Assembly: GCA_948465565.1 (NCBI GenBank)
Contig: CAOJXR010000001.1
Location: 62,001-126,000, forward strand
Length of the DNA stretch: 64,000 bases
DNA from: an uncultured Clostridium sp.
Lineage (GTDB): Bacteria > Bacillota > Clostridia > TANB77 > CAG-508
Direction: 5' to 3'
Part shown: positions 47,318 through 55,518 of the stretch, one piece after another
Numbering within the stretch: position 1 is the stretch's first letter
Layout of the letters: each line of letters begins with the position of its first letter
The notes under the pieces: generated by a model
The model's database searches: none
The model's input: only the letters and a program-made list of their open reading frames with translations
What the model was told of the DNA's origin: nothing
Position numbers and translations under genes: made by a program

Positions 47318-47346
47318 ATTATATAAAGAATATTATAGAATGTCAA
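47318..47346 (-). promoter_or_regulatory. consensus antisense promoter
   Basis: On the minus strand, TTGACA (47346-47341), a 17-base spacer and TATAAT (47323-47318) form a perfect sigma-A consensus. It faces the 3' end of the small hydrophobic ORF, with no minus-strand gene to explain it. Confidence 0.8.
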
Positions 47347-47435
47347 TAAAATCAAATAGATCAATTTATAAGAAACTAAATAGTTAATATATTCTCTGTT
47401 AACCACGCATCCTAGCAAAAGCTTGAAAACGCAAG

Positions 47436-47457
47436 CTTGTAAAAATATTTTTACAAG
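47436..47457 (+). promoter_or_regulatory. 22-base palindrome upstream of the XRE regulator
   Basis: A perfect palindrome centred on AAATATTT with arms CTTGTAAA/TTTACAAG, about 60 bases before the regulator gene. A GCTTG-AAAACG-CAAGC hairpin lies next to it. It may be an operator for that regulator or a terminator remnant. TAGACA (47475-47480) and TATAAT (47497-47502) form a likely promoter after it. Confidence 0.45.
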
Positions 47458-47518
47458 ATGTTAAACATATTTTATAGACAAAATTCAATATTAGAATATA
47501 ATCAAATTGGTGATGAAA

Positions 47519-47956
47519 ATGAATTTAGGAGAAAAAATAATAGAGTTAAGAAAAAAAGAAAACTTAACACAAGAAAAATTAGCAGAAAAAATAGGAATAT
47601 CAAGACAAACGCTTTTCAATTGGGAAAACAACAGCACAAGTCCAGATATAAACCAAGCAAAGAAAATATCAGAAATATTTAAAATAAGTCTTGATGATTT
47701 ATTAGACATTAAAACAGAACTAAAATGTTCAGACAATAACAGTATTCTATCGGACTTAATAGGACAAGAGTGCTATTTAGATTCAGACACAGAAGACTAC
47801 AGATTATGTTTTAATACATTATGCAAAATAGTCGATATAAGTAATGAATTTATTAAAATAGAATTTAAATATAACAAAAAAACAATTACAAAACTAATTG
47901 ATATGAGCCTAATCTCATCAATTAAACAAATAGAGAAAGATGAGGTGAAGAAATAA
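47519..47956 (+). CDS. XRE/HTH-type transcriptional regulator
   Basis: The 145-residue protein has an N-terminal helix-turn-helix (LGEKIIELRKKENLTQEKLAEKIGISRQTLFNWEN, residues ~2-36) and an unrecognised C-terminal part (~70-145). GGTGATG is the likely ribosome binding site for ATG 47519; TTG 47507 would contain it. The stop shares one base with the next ATG (TAATG), so the two products are coupled. It may regulate itself through the upstream palindrome. Confidence 0.85.
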   Translation: MNLGEKIIELRKKENLTQEKLAEKIGISRQTLFNWENNSTSPDINQAKKISEIFKISLDDLLDIKTELKCSDNNSILSDLIGQECYLDSDTEDYRLCFNTLCKIVDISNEFIKIEFKYNKKTITKLIDMSLISSIKQIEKDEVKK

Positions 47957-48294
47957 TGGAATGGGTATTTTATATTATGGTTGTATTTTGCTTGTTTGAC
48001 ATAGAAGAAAAATTAAAAAAACTAATGACAAACAATCAAGAAAAGAACAATACTCAAAAAGAAAAAAATAAAATTATACTAGAAAATTATATAGGCAAAA
48101 AAGTTAGTATTACAATTGATAATGATGATATTAATGACTCATATTTATTCTCTTCAACATCACAAACTATTGGAGAAATAACTGCCTGTGACAGTAGCTG
48201 GTTTGCCTTTAAATATTCTAACAAATCAGGAAAAAAGACAGTAACACAATATTTCAGAATAAAAGATTTAGTAAGTATTGATGAAATAAAATAA
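47956..48294 (+). CDS. small protein paired with the XRE regulator
   Basis: The 112-residue protein has a hydrophobic N-terminus (WVFYIMVVFCLF), a Lys/Asn-rich linker and a beta-rich domain from about residue 45 (YIGKKVSITIDND, GEITACDSSWFAFKY, YFRIKDLVSIDEI). Its last segment looks like the C-terminal part of the upstream regulator (LIDMSLISSIKQI), which suggests a shared small beta domain. The function is unknown. Confidence 0.6.
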   Translation: MEWVFYIMVVFCLFDIEEKLKKLMTNNQEKNNTQKEKNKIILENYIGKKVSITIDNDDINDSYLFSSTSQTIGEITACDSSWFAFKYSNKSGKKTVTQYFRIKDLVSIDEIK

Positions 48295-48426
48295 TTAAGG
48301 GGTGACTACATAGTTACTCCTTAAATTATACCTGTTACATTAAAAATTGAACCACTTACCAAAAAAGCATTTACTATTAAAAAGAACATGCTATAATAAA
48401 AACACAAACAATAAGGAGATGAATGA

Positions 48427-48888
48427 GTGAAGATTCGAATAGAGATTGACGAGAATTTAGAAGAAGACGAAGTAACTATTAAATGTAAAGAAATAAATCA
48501 AACAATAAAAAGAGTACAACAATCTATTTCTAGTGCTAATTTAATACCTAAATTAATATTTTACAAAAACGATACAGAATACTATCTAAACATAAACGAT
48601 ATATTATTTTTCGAAACCTCAGAAAACAGTGTAGAAGCACATACAGAAAAAGAAGTATATAAAATAAAATATAGATTGTATGAACTAGAAGAAATGTTAC
48701 CAAACAACTTTGTTAGAGTATCAAAATCAACAATTCTAAATGTAAATCAAATCTATTCAATAAACAGAAATCTTACATCATCTAGTTTAGTTCAATTTTA
48801 TAAAAGTTATAAACAAGTCTATGTATCAAGAAACTATAATAAAATATTAAAACAAAGACTTGAAGAAAGGAGAAATTATGAAAGCTAG
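48427..48888 (+). CDS. LytTR DNA-binding regulator
   Basis: The 153-residue protein has a C-terminal LytTR domain (~50-148: INDILFFETSENSVEAHT, YELEEMLPNNFVRVSKSTILNVNQI) and no receiver domain. Such short forms regulate nearby membrane-protein genes. The start is GTG 48427 behind AAGGAGATGAA. It overlaps the next gene by 11 bases. Confidence 0.9.
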   Translation: MKIRIEIDENLEEDEVTIKCKEINQTIKRVQQSISSANLIPKLIFYKNDTEYYLNINDILFFETSENSVEAHTEKEVYKIKYRLYELEEMLPNNFVRVSKSTILNVNQIYSINRNLTSSSLVQFYKSYKQVYVSRNYNKILKQRLEERRNYES

Positions 48889-49582
48889 TAACATATTTTG
48901 GGGAGTGTTTTTTATACTAGCAGCAATAGCAGTTATTCTAAATCAACTAGGACTATTAGCAGGTATAAGCTTAATAAATTTAACAATTACTATATTTATG
49001 ATACCAATAATTATAACAAGTATAAAACACATTAATTTTTCTGGTATTCTTATACCATTAGCAATAATAGGAATATTATATAGTGATAAATTAGGTATAC
49101 AAGCATTAACACCTTGGCCATTATTAGGCTCAGCTATTTTCCTAAGCATTGGATTATCATTTTTAATTAAACCAAAACAATATTTTTTTGAAAACAAAAA
49201 CCATAAAATGAAAAGCTTTGATGATAAGGAATTTGTTGAAGGGAGCGAAAAAGGAGAAGTTAGTTTATATAATAGATTTTCAGAAAGTATAAAATATATC
49301 AATTCTAAAAATCTAAAAAAAGTTAATATAGATTGCTCGTTTGGAGGAATGAAAGTATATTTTGACAATTCTAAAATAGAAGAAAATGAAGCAATAGTAT
49401 ATATAGACGCAAGATTTGCTGGTGTAGAGTTATATGTACCAAAAGAATGGAACATAATAAATAATGTAAGTTGTATATTTGGTGGAATTGATGAAAAAAA
49501 CAAAAAAGAAAAACTAGGAGATAAAAACTTAGTTTTAAAAGGAAAAGCAAGCTTTGCAGGAATAGAGATTATATATATTTAA
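48878..49582 (+). CDS. LiaF-like membrane protein
   Basis: The 234-residue protein has four N-terminal helices (~2-105) and a C-terminal LiaF/YvqF-type beta domain (KVNIDCSFGGMKVYFDNSKI, ARFAGVELYVPKEWNI, CIFGGIDE, FAGIEI). LiaF proteins inhibit envelope-stress two-component systems in bacilli; here the partner is the LytTR regulator just upstream. The true start is ATG 48878 behind AAGGAGA; TTG 48860 includes that site. Confidence 0.82.
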   Translation: MKASNIFWGVFFILAAIAVILNQLGLLAGISLINLTITIFMIPIIITSIKHINFSGILIPLAIIGILYSDKLGIQALTPWPLLGSAIFLSIGLSFLIKPKQYFFENKNHKMKSFDDKEFVEGSEKGEVSLYNRFSESIKYINSKNLKKVNIDCSFGGMKVYFDNSKIEENEAIVYIDARFAGVELYVPKEWNIINNVSCIFGGIDEKNKKEKLGDKNLVLKGKASFAGIEIIYI

Positions 49583-49625
49583 AAAATTAAAAAACATGAA
49601 ATGCAGTAGTAGAGCATATATGGGG

Positions 49626-49660
49626 GAGTAGCACAACAGCTATTCTCTTTTTTATTTTAA
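49626..49660 (+). terminator. terminator after the LiaF-like gene
   Basis: GGAGTAGC/GCTATTCTC stem (with a G-T pair) around ACAACA, followed by TCTTTTTTATTTT. Confidence 0.65.
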
Positions 49661-49667
49661 ATAAGTA

Positions 49668-49706
49668 TTGACAATTAACCCTTAACTGTATATACTGTAT
49701 ATATAC
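49668..49706 (+). promoter_or_regulatory. promoter and operator of the GntR-ABC operon
   Basis: TTGACA (49668-49673) and TATACT (49691-49696) are 17 bases apart. The inverted repeat GTATATA-n5-TATATAC (49688-49706) overlaps the -10 box, as expected for a YtrA-type autorepressor site. Confidence 0.75.
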
Positions 49707-49727
49707 GCTAATGAGGAGGGGAGAAAA

Positions 49728-50102
49728 ATGAACCTTATAATTAGTAATTCAAGTAATACGCCAATATATGAACAAATAAAAGAACAAATAACAAATAAAA
49801 TACTGTCGAATGAACTAAAAACAGGAGAATTATTACCATCAATAAGAAGTCTAGCAAAAGACCTTAGAATAAGTGTAATCACAACGAAAAATGCATACGA
49901 AGAATTAGAAAGAGAAGGATATGTAGAAACAATACCTGGAAAAGGAACATATGTAGCAAACAAAAATAAAGAAATGATTAGAGAAGAACAATTACAAAAA
50001 GTTGAAGGCTTACTTGATACAGCAGTATCTATTGCAAAAATAAGTAATATCACGAAAAAAGAAATACAAGAAATGCTAGATATTTTATATGAGGAGGAAT
50101 AA
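49728..50102 (+). CDS. GntR family repressor, YtrA subfamily
   Basis: The 124-residue protein has the GntR winged helix (PIYEQIKEQITNKILSNELKTG, LPSIRSLAKDLRISVITTKNAYEELEREGYV) and only a short C-terminal dimerisation helix, as in YtrA. It is the first gene of an operon with an ABC ATPase and permease, and likely represses it until cell-wall-active compounds appear. GAGGAGGGGAG precedes the ATG. Confidence 0.92.
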   Translation: MNLIISNSSNTPIYEQIKEQITNKILSNELKTGELLPSIRSLAKDLRISVITTKNAYEELEREGYVETIPGKGTYVANKNKEMIREEQLQKVEGLLDTAVSIAKISNITKKEIQEMLDILYEEE

Positions 50103-50107
50103 CAAGA

Positions 50108-50965
50108 ATGGAAAATATACTAGAAGTTAAAAATTTATCTAAAAAGTATAATAATTTTGAATTGAAAAACATTAATTTTAATCTACCAAAAGGGATGATA
50201 ATGGGCTTAATTGGAGAAAATGGTGCAGGAAAAAGTACAACAATAAAGTCTATACTAAACTTAATCAATACTAATATCGGAGAAATAAAAGTATTCGGAT
50301 TAGACAATAAGAAAAATGAAAAAACGATAAAAGAAGAAATAGGAGTAGTTTTAGATGATAGCTTTTTATCAGAAGTATTAACACCATCAGATATAAACAA
50401 AATAATGAAAAAAATATATAAAAAATGGGATGAAAAGTTATATTTTAAATATCTTGAAGATTTTAAATTACCTAAAGATAAGAAATCAAAAGAATTTTCA
50501 AGCGGCATGAGAATGAAATTAAAAATAGCAACAGCAATCTCCCATCATCCAAAATTACTAATATTAGATGAGCCAACATCAGGCTTAGATCCAGTTGCAA
50601 GAAATGACATATTAGACATATTCCAAGATTTCATACAAGATGAAGAACATGGGATATTAGTATCAAGCCATATAACATCAGACCTAGAACATATTGCAGA
50701 TTATATAACCTTCATAAGTGAAGGAGAAATAATATTCACAAAAACAAGAGATGAATTATTAGACAATTATGGAATAGTAAAATGTACAGAAAGTGAATTT
50801 AAGAAAATAAACAACAGTGATTATCTAAAATATAGAAAAGGTAGATATGAATATGATGTTTTAGTTGAAAACAAGCTAGATTTTAAGAGAAAGTATGACA
50901 TTCAAATAATAGATAAACCAAGTATAGAAGATATTATGCTAATTTATATAAAGGGGGAAAAATAA
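50108..50965 (+). CDS. ABC transporter ATP-binding protein (YtrB-like)
   Basis: The 285-residue ATPase has Walker A GENGAGKSTT (~36-45), signature FSSGMRMKL (~129-137), Walker B LLILDEPTSGLDP (~150-162) and switch His in SSHI. The C-terminal ~70 residues are an accessory domain typical of the YtrB/EcsA group. It pairs with the permease that starts one base after its stop. Confidence 0.9.
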   Translation: MENILEVKNLSKKYNNFELKNINFNLPKGMIMGLIGENGAGKSTTIKSILNLINTNIGEIKVFGLDNKKNEKTIKEEIGVVLDDSFLSEVLTPSDINKIMKKIYKKWDEKLYFKYLEDFKLPKDKKSKEFSSGMRMKLKIATAISHHPKLLILDEPTSGLDPVARNDILDIFQDFIQDEEHGILVSSHITSDLEHIADYITFISEGEIIFTKTRDELLDNYGIVKCTESEFKKINNSDYLKYRKGRYEYDVLVENKLDFKRKYDIQIIDKPSIEDIMLIYIKGEK

Positions 50966-51640
50966 ATGAGTATCATAAAAGGATTAATAACAAAAGACTT
51001 ATTACAATTAAAAAGTTATAGAAAAACATTGTTAATTTTCATGATAATATTTATATTCACTTCATTTGCTCAGTCTAGTATTGATGGGATTGGAAACATG
51101 CTAGTAATAATGACAACTTTAGGATTTGGGATGTTTAGTATAGCAACCTTCAACTATGATGAAACTGCAAAAGCAGATAAATATATATTAACATTACCAC
51201 TTACCAAAAAAGAAGTTGTTTTATCAAAATATATTTTAGTTATAATGTCAACAATAATAGGAGCTATTTTAGGAACAATAATTAGTTCTGTTGTTATATC
51301 TATAGTAAATAAACAATTACCAGATATGATGGAACTACTATACTTAGCCATAGGTGGAATATTTGGAATTGGAATTATAGAATCAATACAAATACCATGT
51401 ATATATAAATATGGTTCTGAAAAGGGTAGAATGTATCTATTCATAGTTTCAATGGTATTAGTATGGGGAGCAATTGCAATAGGAATTTTAATAAAAAAAT
51501 TCAATATTCAAATTCCAGAAAACAATATATTAGGATTGTTAGAAAAATACATACTAATCATATTACCAGTAGTAATTGCCATAATGTTTTACATATCATA
51601 TAAAATATCATATAAGATATATTCTAAAAAAGAAGTATAA
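50966..51640 (+). CDS. ABC-2 type permease
   Basis: The 224-residue protein has six predicted helices. KGLITKDLLQLKSYRKTLL at the start and LTLPLTKKEVVLSKYIL are the usual coupling motifs of ABC-2 membrane proteins of the PF13346 type. It forms the transporter with the upstream ATPase under the GntR repressor. Confidence 0.85.
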   Translation: MSIIKGLITKDLLQLKSYRKTLLIFMIIFIFTSFAQSSIDGIGNMLVIMTTLGFGMFSIATFNYDETAKADKYILTLPLTKKEVVLSKYILVIMSTIIGAILGTIISSVVISIVNKQLPDMMELLYLAIGGIFGIGIIESIQIPCIYKYGSEKGRMYLFIVSMVLVWGAIAIGILIKKFNIQIPENNILGLLEKYILIILPVVIAIMFYISYKISYKIYSKKEV

Positions 51641-51644
51641 GAAC

Positions 51645-51666
51645 AGACGCTTGGATCCAAGCGTCT
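51645..51666 (+). terminator. perfect palindrome after the GntR-ABC operon
   Basis: An 11-bp perfect stem (AGACGCTTGGA and its complement) with no loop bases and no T tract after it. It could act as a weak terminator, RNA end or protein-binding site. Confidence 0.45.
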
Positions 51667-51763
51667 ATTCCAATCTTTACATTAAAAAGCTTATAACTCT
51701 ATAAAGAATTTATATGTATGAATTTATATAATTTATCCAAGCTAATACTAGGAGGATATTTAT

Positions 51764-52618
51764 ATGAGAAAGAGATATAAAATTCGAAAAAGTGGAGTAA
51801 TAAGAAATATTATTTTTCTTGCTATAATTATAATAATAGTTATAATTATTACCAAAAGTTTTCAGGCAAAGGATCAAGAGAAAACTAAAACAGTTGCAGG
51901 AAACGCAACAAATCAAATAGAAAACACAATAACAGATTTAAATCAGAACATAGAGAACTCAGAAAATAATGTAACTATAGGAAAAGTAGAGAACACTGCT
52001 AAAATATCAGAAAATCCAAGTGAAACAATTAGAGAACTAGACTGGAACCTTACACTTGTAAATTCAGAAAACAAAATGCCAGATAATTATGAAATACAAC
52101 TTGATAACATAGACCAAAGCAGAAAGTTTGATAGTAGAGCGATAAGTTATTTGAATAGCATGATAAAAAATATGAAATCCGATGGAGCGATAAACATATG
52201 GCCACAATCAACATATAGAAGTGTGAAAACCCAAGAAGAGTTATATAACAACAAAGTACAGTATTTTAAAAGCATTGGGAAAAATGAAGGAGAAGCAAAA
52301 GCGTTAACAGAACAGGTAATAAATAAGCCAGGATATAGTGAGCACAATCTAGGATTAGCTGTTGACTTTAACTATGTTAAGGATTCTTTTAAAGACACAA
52401 AAGAATATGTCTGGCTAATAGAAAATGCAGAAAATTATGGATTTATTCTAAGATATCCAAAAGAAAAAGAAAGCATAACGAAAGTAAGCTACGAGCCATG
52501 GCACTGGAGATTTGTAGGAGTTGAACATGCCAGAAAAATAAATGAATTAGGTATGTGTTTAGAAGAATATATTGAATATCTAGATAAACAAATTAGTATT
52601 AGTCATAAAAGCAAGTAA
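51764..52618 (+). CDS. D-Ala-D-Ala carboxypeptidase, VanY/M15B family
   Basis: The 284-residue protein has a membrane anchor (~12-33), a linker and an M15B peptidase domain (~95-275). YSEHNLGLAVDF (SxHxxGxAxD, zinc ligands His and Asp) and YEPWHWRFVG (catalytic Glu, third ligand His) are complete. It trims the terminal D-Ala of peptidoglycan stems outside the membrane. AGGAGG precedes ATG 51764. No vanS/R or vanA-like neighbours are present, so it is probably for wall turnover rather than resistance. Confidence 0.92.
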   Translation: MRKRYKIRKSGVIRNIIFLAIIIIIVIIITKSFQAKDQEKTKTVAGNATNQIENTITDLNQNIENSENNVTIGKVENTAKISENPSETIRELDWNLTLVNSENKMPDNYEIQLDNIDQSRKFDSRAISYLNSMIKNMKSDGAINIWPQSTYRSVKTQEELYNNKVQYFKSIGKNEGEAKALTEQVINKPGYSEHNLGLAVDFNYVKDSFKDTKEYVWLIENAENYGFILRYPKEKESITKVSYEPWHWRFVGVEHARKINELGMCLEEYIEYLDKQISISHKSK

Positions 52619-52642
52619 CAAGTTGATTGTTACTTGCTTTTA
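52607..52642 (+). terminator. Rho-independent terminator overlapping the VanY stop
   Basis: AAAAGCAAGTAACA pairs with TGTTACTTGCTTTT around a seven-base loop. The left arm covers the last codons of the vanY-like gene. Confidence 0.85.
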
Positions 52643-52680
52643 TGATATCATTCTAAAATAATATAGAGAAAGAGGTTAAA

Positions 52681-54172
52681 ATGTCATTAATAAACGTAAA
52701 TAATTTAACTTTTGGTTATGATGGAAGTGCAAATAACATATTTGAAAATGTATCTTTTAACATTGATACAGACTGGAAATTAGGTTTAATAGGAAGAAAC
52801 GGTAAGGGAAAAACTACATTTTTAAAATTGTTACAGGGCCAATATGAGTATAAAGGAACAATATCAAAAAATGTTGAAGTTAATTACTTTCCTTTTGAAA
52901 TAAAAGACAAAGACAGGATGGCAATAGAGATTGTAAATGAAATTGCTCCAATGATTGAAGATTGGGAGATTATTAAAGAAATAAACTTACTAAGCACTGA
53001 TACAGAAATTCTTTATAGAAATTTTAATCTGTTAAGTGGTGGTGAGCAAGTAAAAATACTTTTAATTAGTTTGTTCTTAAAAGGAAACAATTTTTTACTT
53101 ATTGATGAACCAACAAACCATCTAGACATAGAAACAAGGAATAACTTAATTGAGTATTTAAAAAGAAAAAAAGGATTTATTTTAGTATCACATGATAGAA
53201 ATTTTTTAGACAAAGTTGTCGACCATATTATTTCTATAAACAATTCTAATATAGAAATACAACAAGGAAACTTTTCATCATGGAAAGAAAACAAAGATAA
53301 ACAAGACAATTTTGAAATAGTACAAAATGAAAAATTAATTAAAAATATTAACAGACTTGAATTAGCATCAAAAAATGCTGCAAATTGGTCAAATACTGTA
53401 GAAAAGTCAAGATATAAAACTAACGATTCTGAGTCAATGATAGATAGAGGCTATGTTGGACACAAATCTGCCAAAATGATGAAAAAATCTAAAGTAATTG
53501 AACAAAGAATTGAAAAAGCAATAGATGAAAAATCTAGTCTATTAAAGAACATAGATAAAAATGAAGATTTAAAAATAATTCCAATAGAAAGTAGAAAGAG
53601 CCCACTAATTGTGGCAAATAATCTACAGGTAAAATACGACGACAAAGAAATATTTTCTAAAGTATCATTTAAAATAAATAATGGAGAAAGAATTGCTTTA
53701 GTGCGGAAAAAATGGTGTTGGAAAATCAAGCATATTAAAATTGATTATTGGTGAGCCAATAAAATATAATGGTGAATTCAAAATAATAAATGATTTGAAA
53801 ATATCTTATGTATCACAAAGCACAGAAAATTTAAAAGGACCCCTAAAGGAATTTTCTAGAGAGAACAAGCTAGAAGAAAGTATCTTTAAAGCGATGTTAT
53901 CTAAGCTAGGCTTTTCAAAAATAGACTTTGATACAAATATTGATAAAATGAGCGAAGGACAGAAAAAGAAGGTTTTAATTGCCAAAAGCATATCAGAGCA
54001 AGCCAACATTTATATATGGGATGAACCATTGAACTACATAGATATATTGTCTAGAATTCAGATAGAAGACGCAATTTTAAAGTATAAACCTACCCTTATT
54101 TTTGTTGAACATGATGAGGCTTTTGTAGAAAGAGTAGCAACGAAAATAGTTTATATTGAGAACGATAAATAG
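52681..54172 (+). CDS. ABC-F ATPase, Lsa/Vga-like, read through a CGG frameshift
   Basis: Two ATPase domains without membrane segments. Domain 1 has Walker A IGRNGKGKTT, signature LLSGGEQVK and LLIDEPTNHLDIE. An inter-domain linker with a basic helix (~200-300) follows. Domain 2 begins at about residue 312. The frame breaks at CGG 53704, exactly at the second Walker A. Reading through by skipping the C gives ALVGKNGVGKSS, and the rest (MSEGQKKKV, IYIWDEPLNYID) is intact to 54172, 496 residues in all. This length and IYIWDEPLNYxD match Lsa-type ribosome-protection proteins that give resistance to lincosamides, streptogramin A and pleuromutilins. Without the frameshift, domain 2 would be lost. 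Confidence 0.85.
53701..53707 (+). other. CGG +1 frameshift site 4
   Basis: GTG CGG A: the upstream frame reads GTG then CGG (53704-53706). Skipping C53704 gives GTG GGA AAA AAT GGT, the invariant Walker A glycine. No homopolymer at the C itself explains it. Confidence 0.78.
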
Positions 54173-54193
54173 TAAGTTGTAGAGGAGAAAGAA

Positions 54194-54664
54194 ATGGATA
54201 TTTTAAAATTATTAAAAGAATTAGACATAGATTATGAGTTATTGGAACATGAAGCTGTTTTCACGAGTGAACAATCAGCATTTATAAAAAAATTAATAGA
54301 TGGTGTTGGAGTTAAAAACTTATTTCTAAAAGATACAAAGAAAAATTACTATTTATTATTAAGAGAAGATACAAAACAAGTAGATTTAAAACAATTAAAA
54401 GAAATACTTAATACTTCAAGACTATCATTTAGTAATGAAGAAGAATTGAAAGAAATATTAAATCTTGACAAAGGGAGTGTAACTCCATTAGGAATAGTAA
54501 GTGATAAAAATAACCTAGTAACAATAATAATAGATGAAGAATTATCTAATAAAAAATTATTAATGCATCCATTAATTAATACAAGTACAATATCTATTGA
54601 ATATAATGATTTAATAAAATTTATAGATAATCAAAATCATCATTATATAAAGATTTCATTATAA
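54194..54664 (+). CDS. YbaK/ProX-type aminoacyl-tRNA deacylase
   Basis: The 156-residue protein is a free-standing editing domain of the ProXp/PrdX group. GVGVKNLFLKDTKKNYYLLL, GSVTPLGIVSDK and the C-terminal MHPLINTSTISIEY are the family blocks. It hydrolyses mischarged tRNA (Ala- or Cys-tRNA-Pro in relatives) in the cytoplasm. It follows the ABC-F gene by 21 bases. Confidence 0.88.
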   Translation: MDILKLLKELDIDYELLEHEAVFTSEQSAFIKKLIDGVGVKNLFLKDTKKNYYLLLREDTKQVDLKQLKEILNTSRLSFSNEEELKEILNLDKGSVTPLGIVSDKNNLVTIIIDEELSNKKLLMHPLINTSTISIEYNDLIKFIDNQNHHYIKISL

Positions 54665-54708
54665 AAATATAAATACTTCAAGAAATTATCATGAATGGAG
54701 GTAAGTGC

Positions 54709-55263
54709 ATGTCAGAGAAAGACAAAATGATATCAGGAGAAATATATAATGCCAATTATGATGAAGAACTCATAAAAGAAAGAATTAAAGTAAAAGATAA
54801 ATGTTATGAATACAACAATATAAAACCATCAGATATAGAAAATAGAACAAAATTAATAAAAACAATTTTAGGAAAACACAAAAACAATTTTTATATTGAG
54901 CAACCATTTATATGTGATTATGGATATAATATAGAAATTGGAGAAAATTTTTATTCAAATCATAATCTAATTATATTAGATGCAAACAAAGTAAAATTTG
55001 GTGATAATGTATTTATTGCACCTAATTGTGGATTTTATACAGCAGGACATCCAACAGATTACAAGACAAGAAACGAAGGATTAGAATATGCAAAACCTAT
55101 TACAGTAGGAAACAATGTGTGGATAGGTGGAAATGTATGTGTTCTTCCAGGAGTAACAATTGGTGATAACGTCGTAATAGGAGCTGGAAGTGTTGTAAAT
55201 AAAGATATACCATCAAATGTGGTAGCTGTAGGAAACCCTTGTAAAGTTATAAAAGAAATTTAG
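54709..55263 (+). CDS. maltose/galactoside-type O-acetyltransferase
   Basis: The 184-residue protein has an N-terminal Mac domain ([18 protein letters not shown]) and a left-handed beta-helix of hexapeptide repeats ([34 protein letters not shown]). The catalytic His is in YTAGHPTD. It acetylates a sugar from acetyl-CoA; the sugar is not known. ATG 54709 with GGAGG at 54697-54701 is preferred over ATG 54691. Confidence 0.9.
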   Translation: MSEKDKMISGEIYNANYDEELIKERIKVKDKCYEYNNIKPSDIENRTKLIKTILGKHKNNFYIEQPFICDYGYNIEIGENFYSNHNLIILDANKVKFGDNVFIAPNCGFYTAGHPTDYKTRNEGLEYAKPITVGNNVWIGGNVCVLPGVTIGDNVVIGAGSVVNKDIPSNVVAVGNPCKVIKEI

Positions 55264-55309
55264 AAAACATACATATTAAATAGTAAAAAATTAAAAGGAG
55301 AGAAAAATC

Positions 55310-55498
55310 ATGGATAAAAAATTAAAAATTATAATAACAAATTGCCCTCAAAATCACAAATGCCCAGCAGTAAATGTTTGCCCAGTTGGAGCATTATCTC
55401 AAAAGGATTTTGAAGCACCTACAATAGATTACGATAAATGTATTAGATGTGGCAAATGTTCAAATTTTTGCCCTAAAAAAGCACTAGTATTAGGATAA
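55310..55498 (+). CDS. 4Fe-4S ferredoxin-like protein
   Basis: The 62-residue protein has two cysteine sets: C-x5-C-x4-C-P (CPQNHKCPAVNVCP) and CIRCGKCSNFCP. The second is a normal 4Fe-4S motif; the first is irregular and may hold a second cluster. It is a small electron carrier or a subunit of an unknown complex. AAAGGAGAG precedes the ATG. Confidence 0.85.
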   Translation: MDKKLKIIITNCPQNHKCPAVNVCPVGALSQKDFEAPTIDYDKCIRCGKCSNFCPKKALVLG

Positions 55499-55518
55499 AA
55501 ATTAAAGGAGAAAATATC

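Noticed and set aside
22554..54172. Explaining the four frame breaks as ordinary sequencing errors or pseudogenes
   Set aside because: Not excluded, but four independent errors all producing the same otherwise unused codon, with intact motifs on both sides, is unlikely. The XDH remnant shows what real decay looks like here.
22554..54172. Simple reassignment of CGG to another amino acid
   Set aside because: A changed meaning of CGG would not restore the frame at any of the four sites; each needs a one-base skip or a four-base codon.
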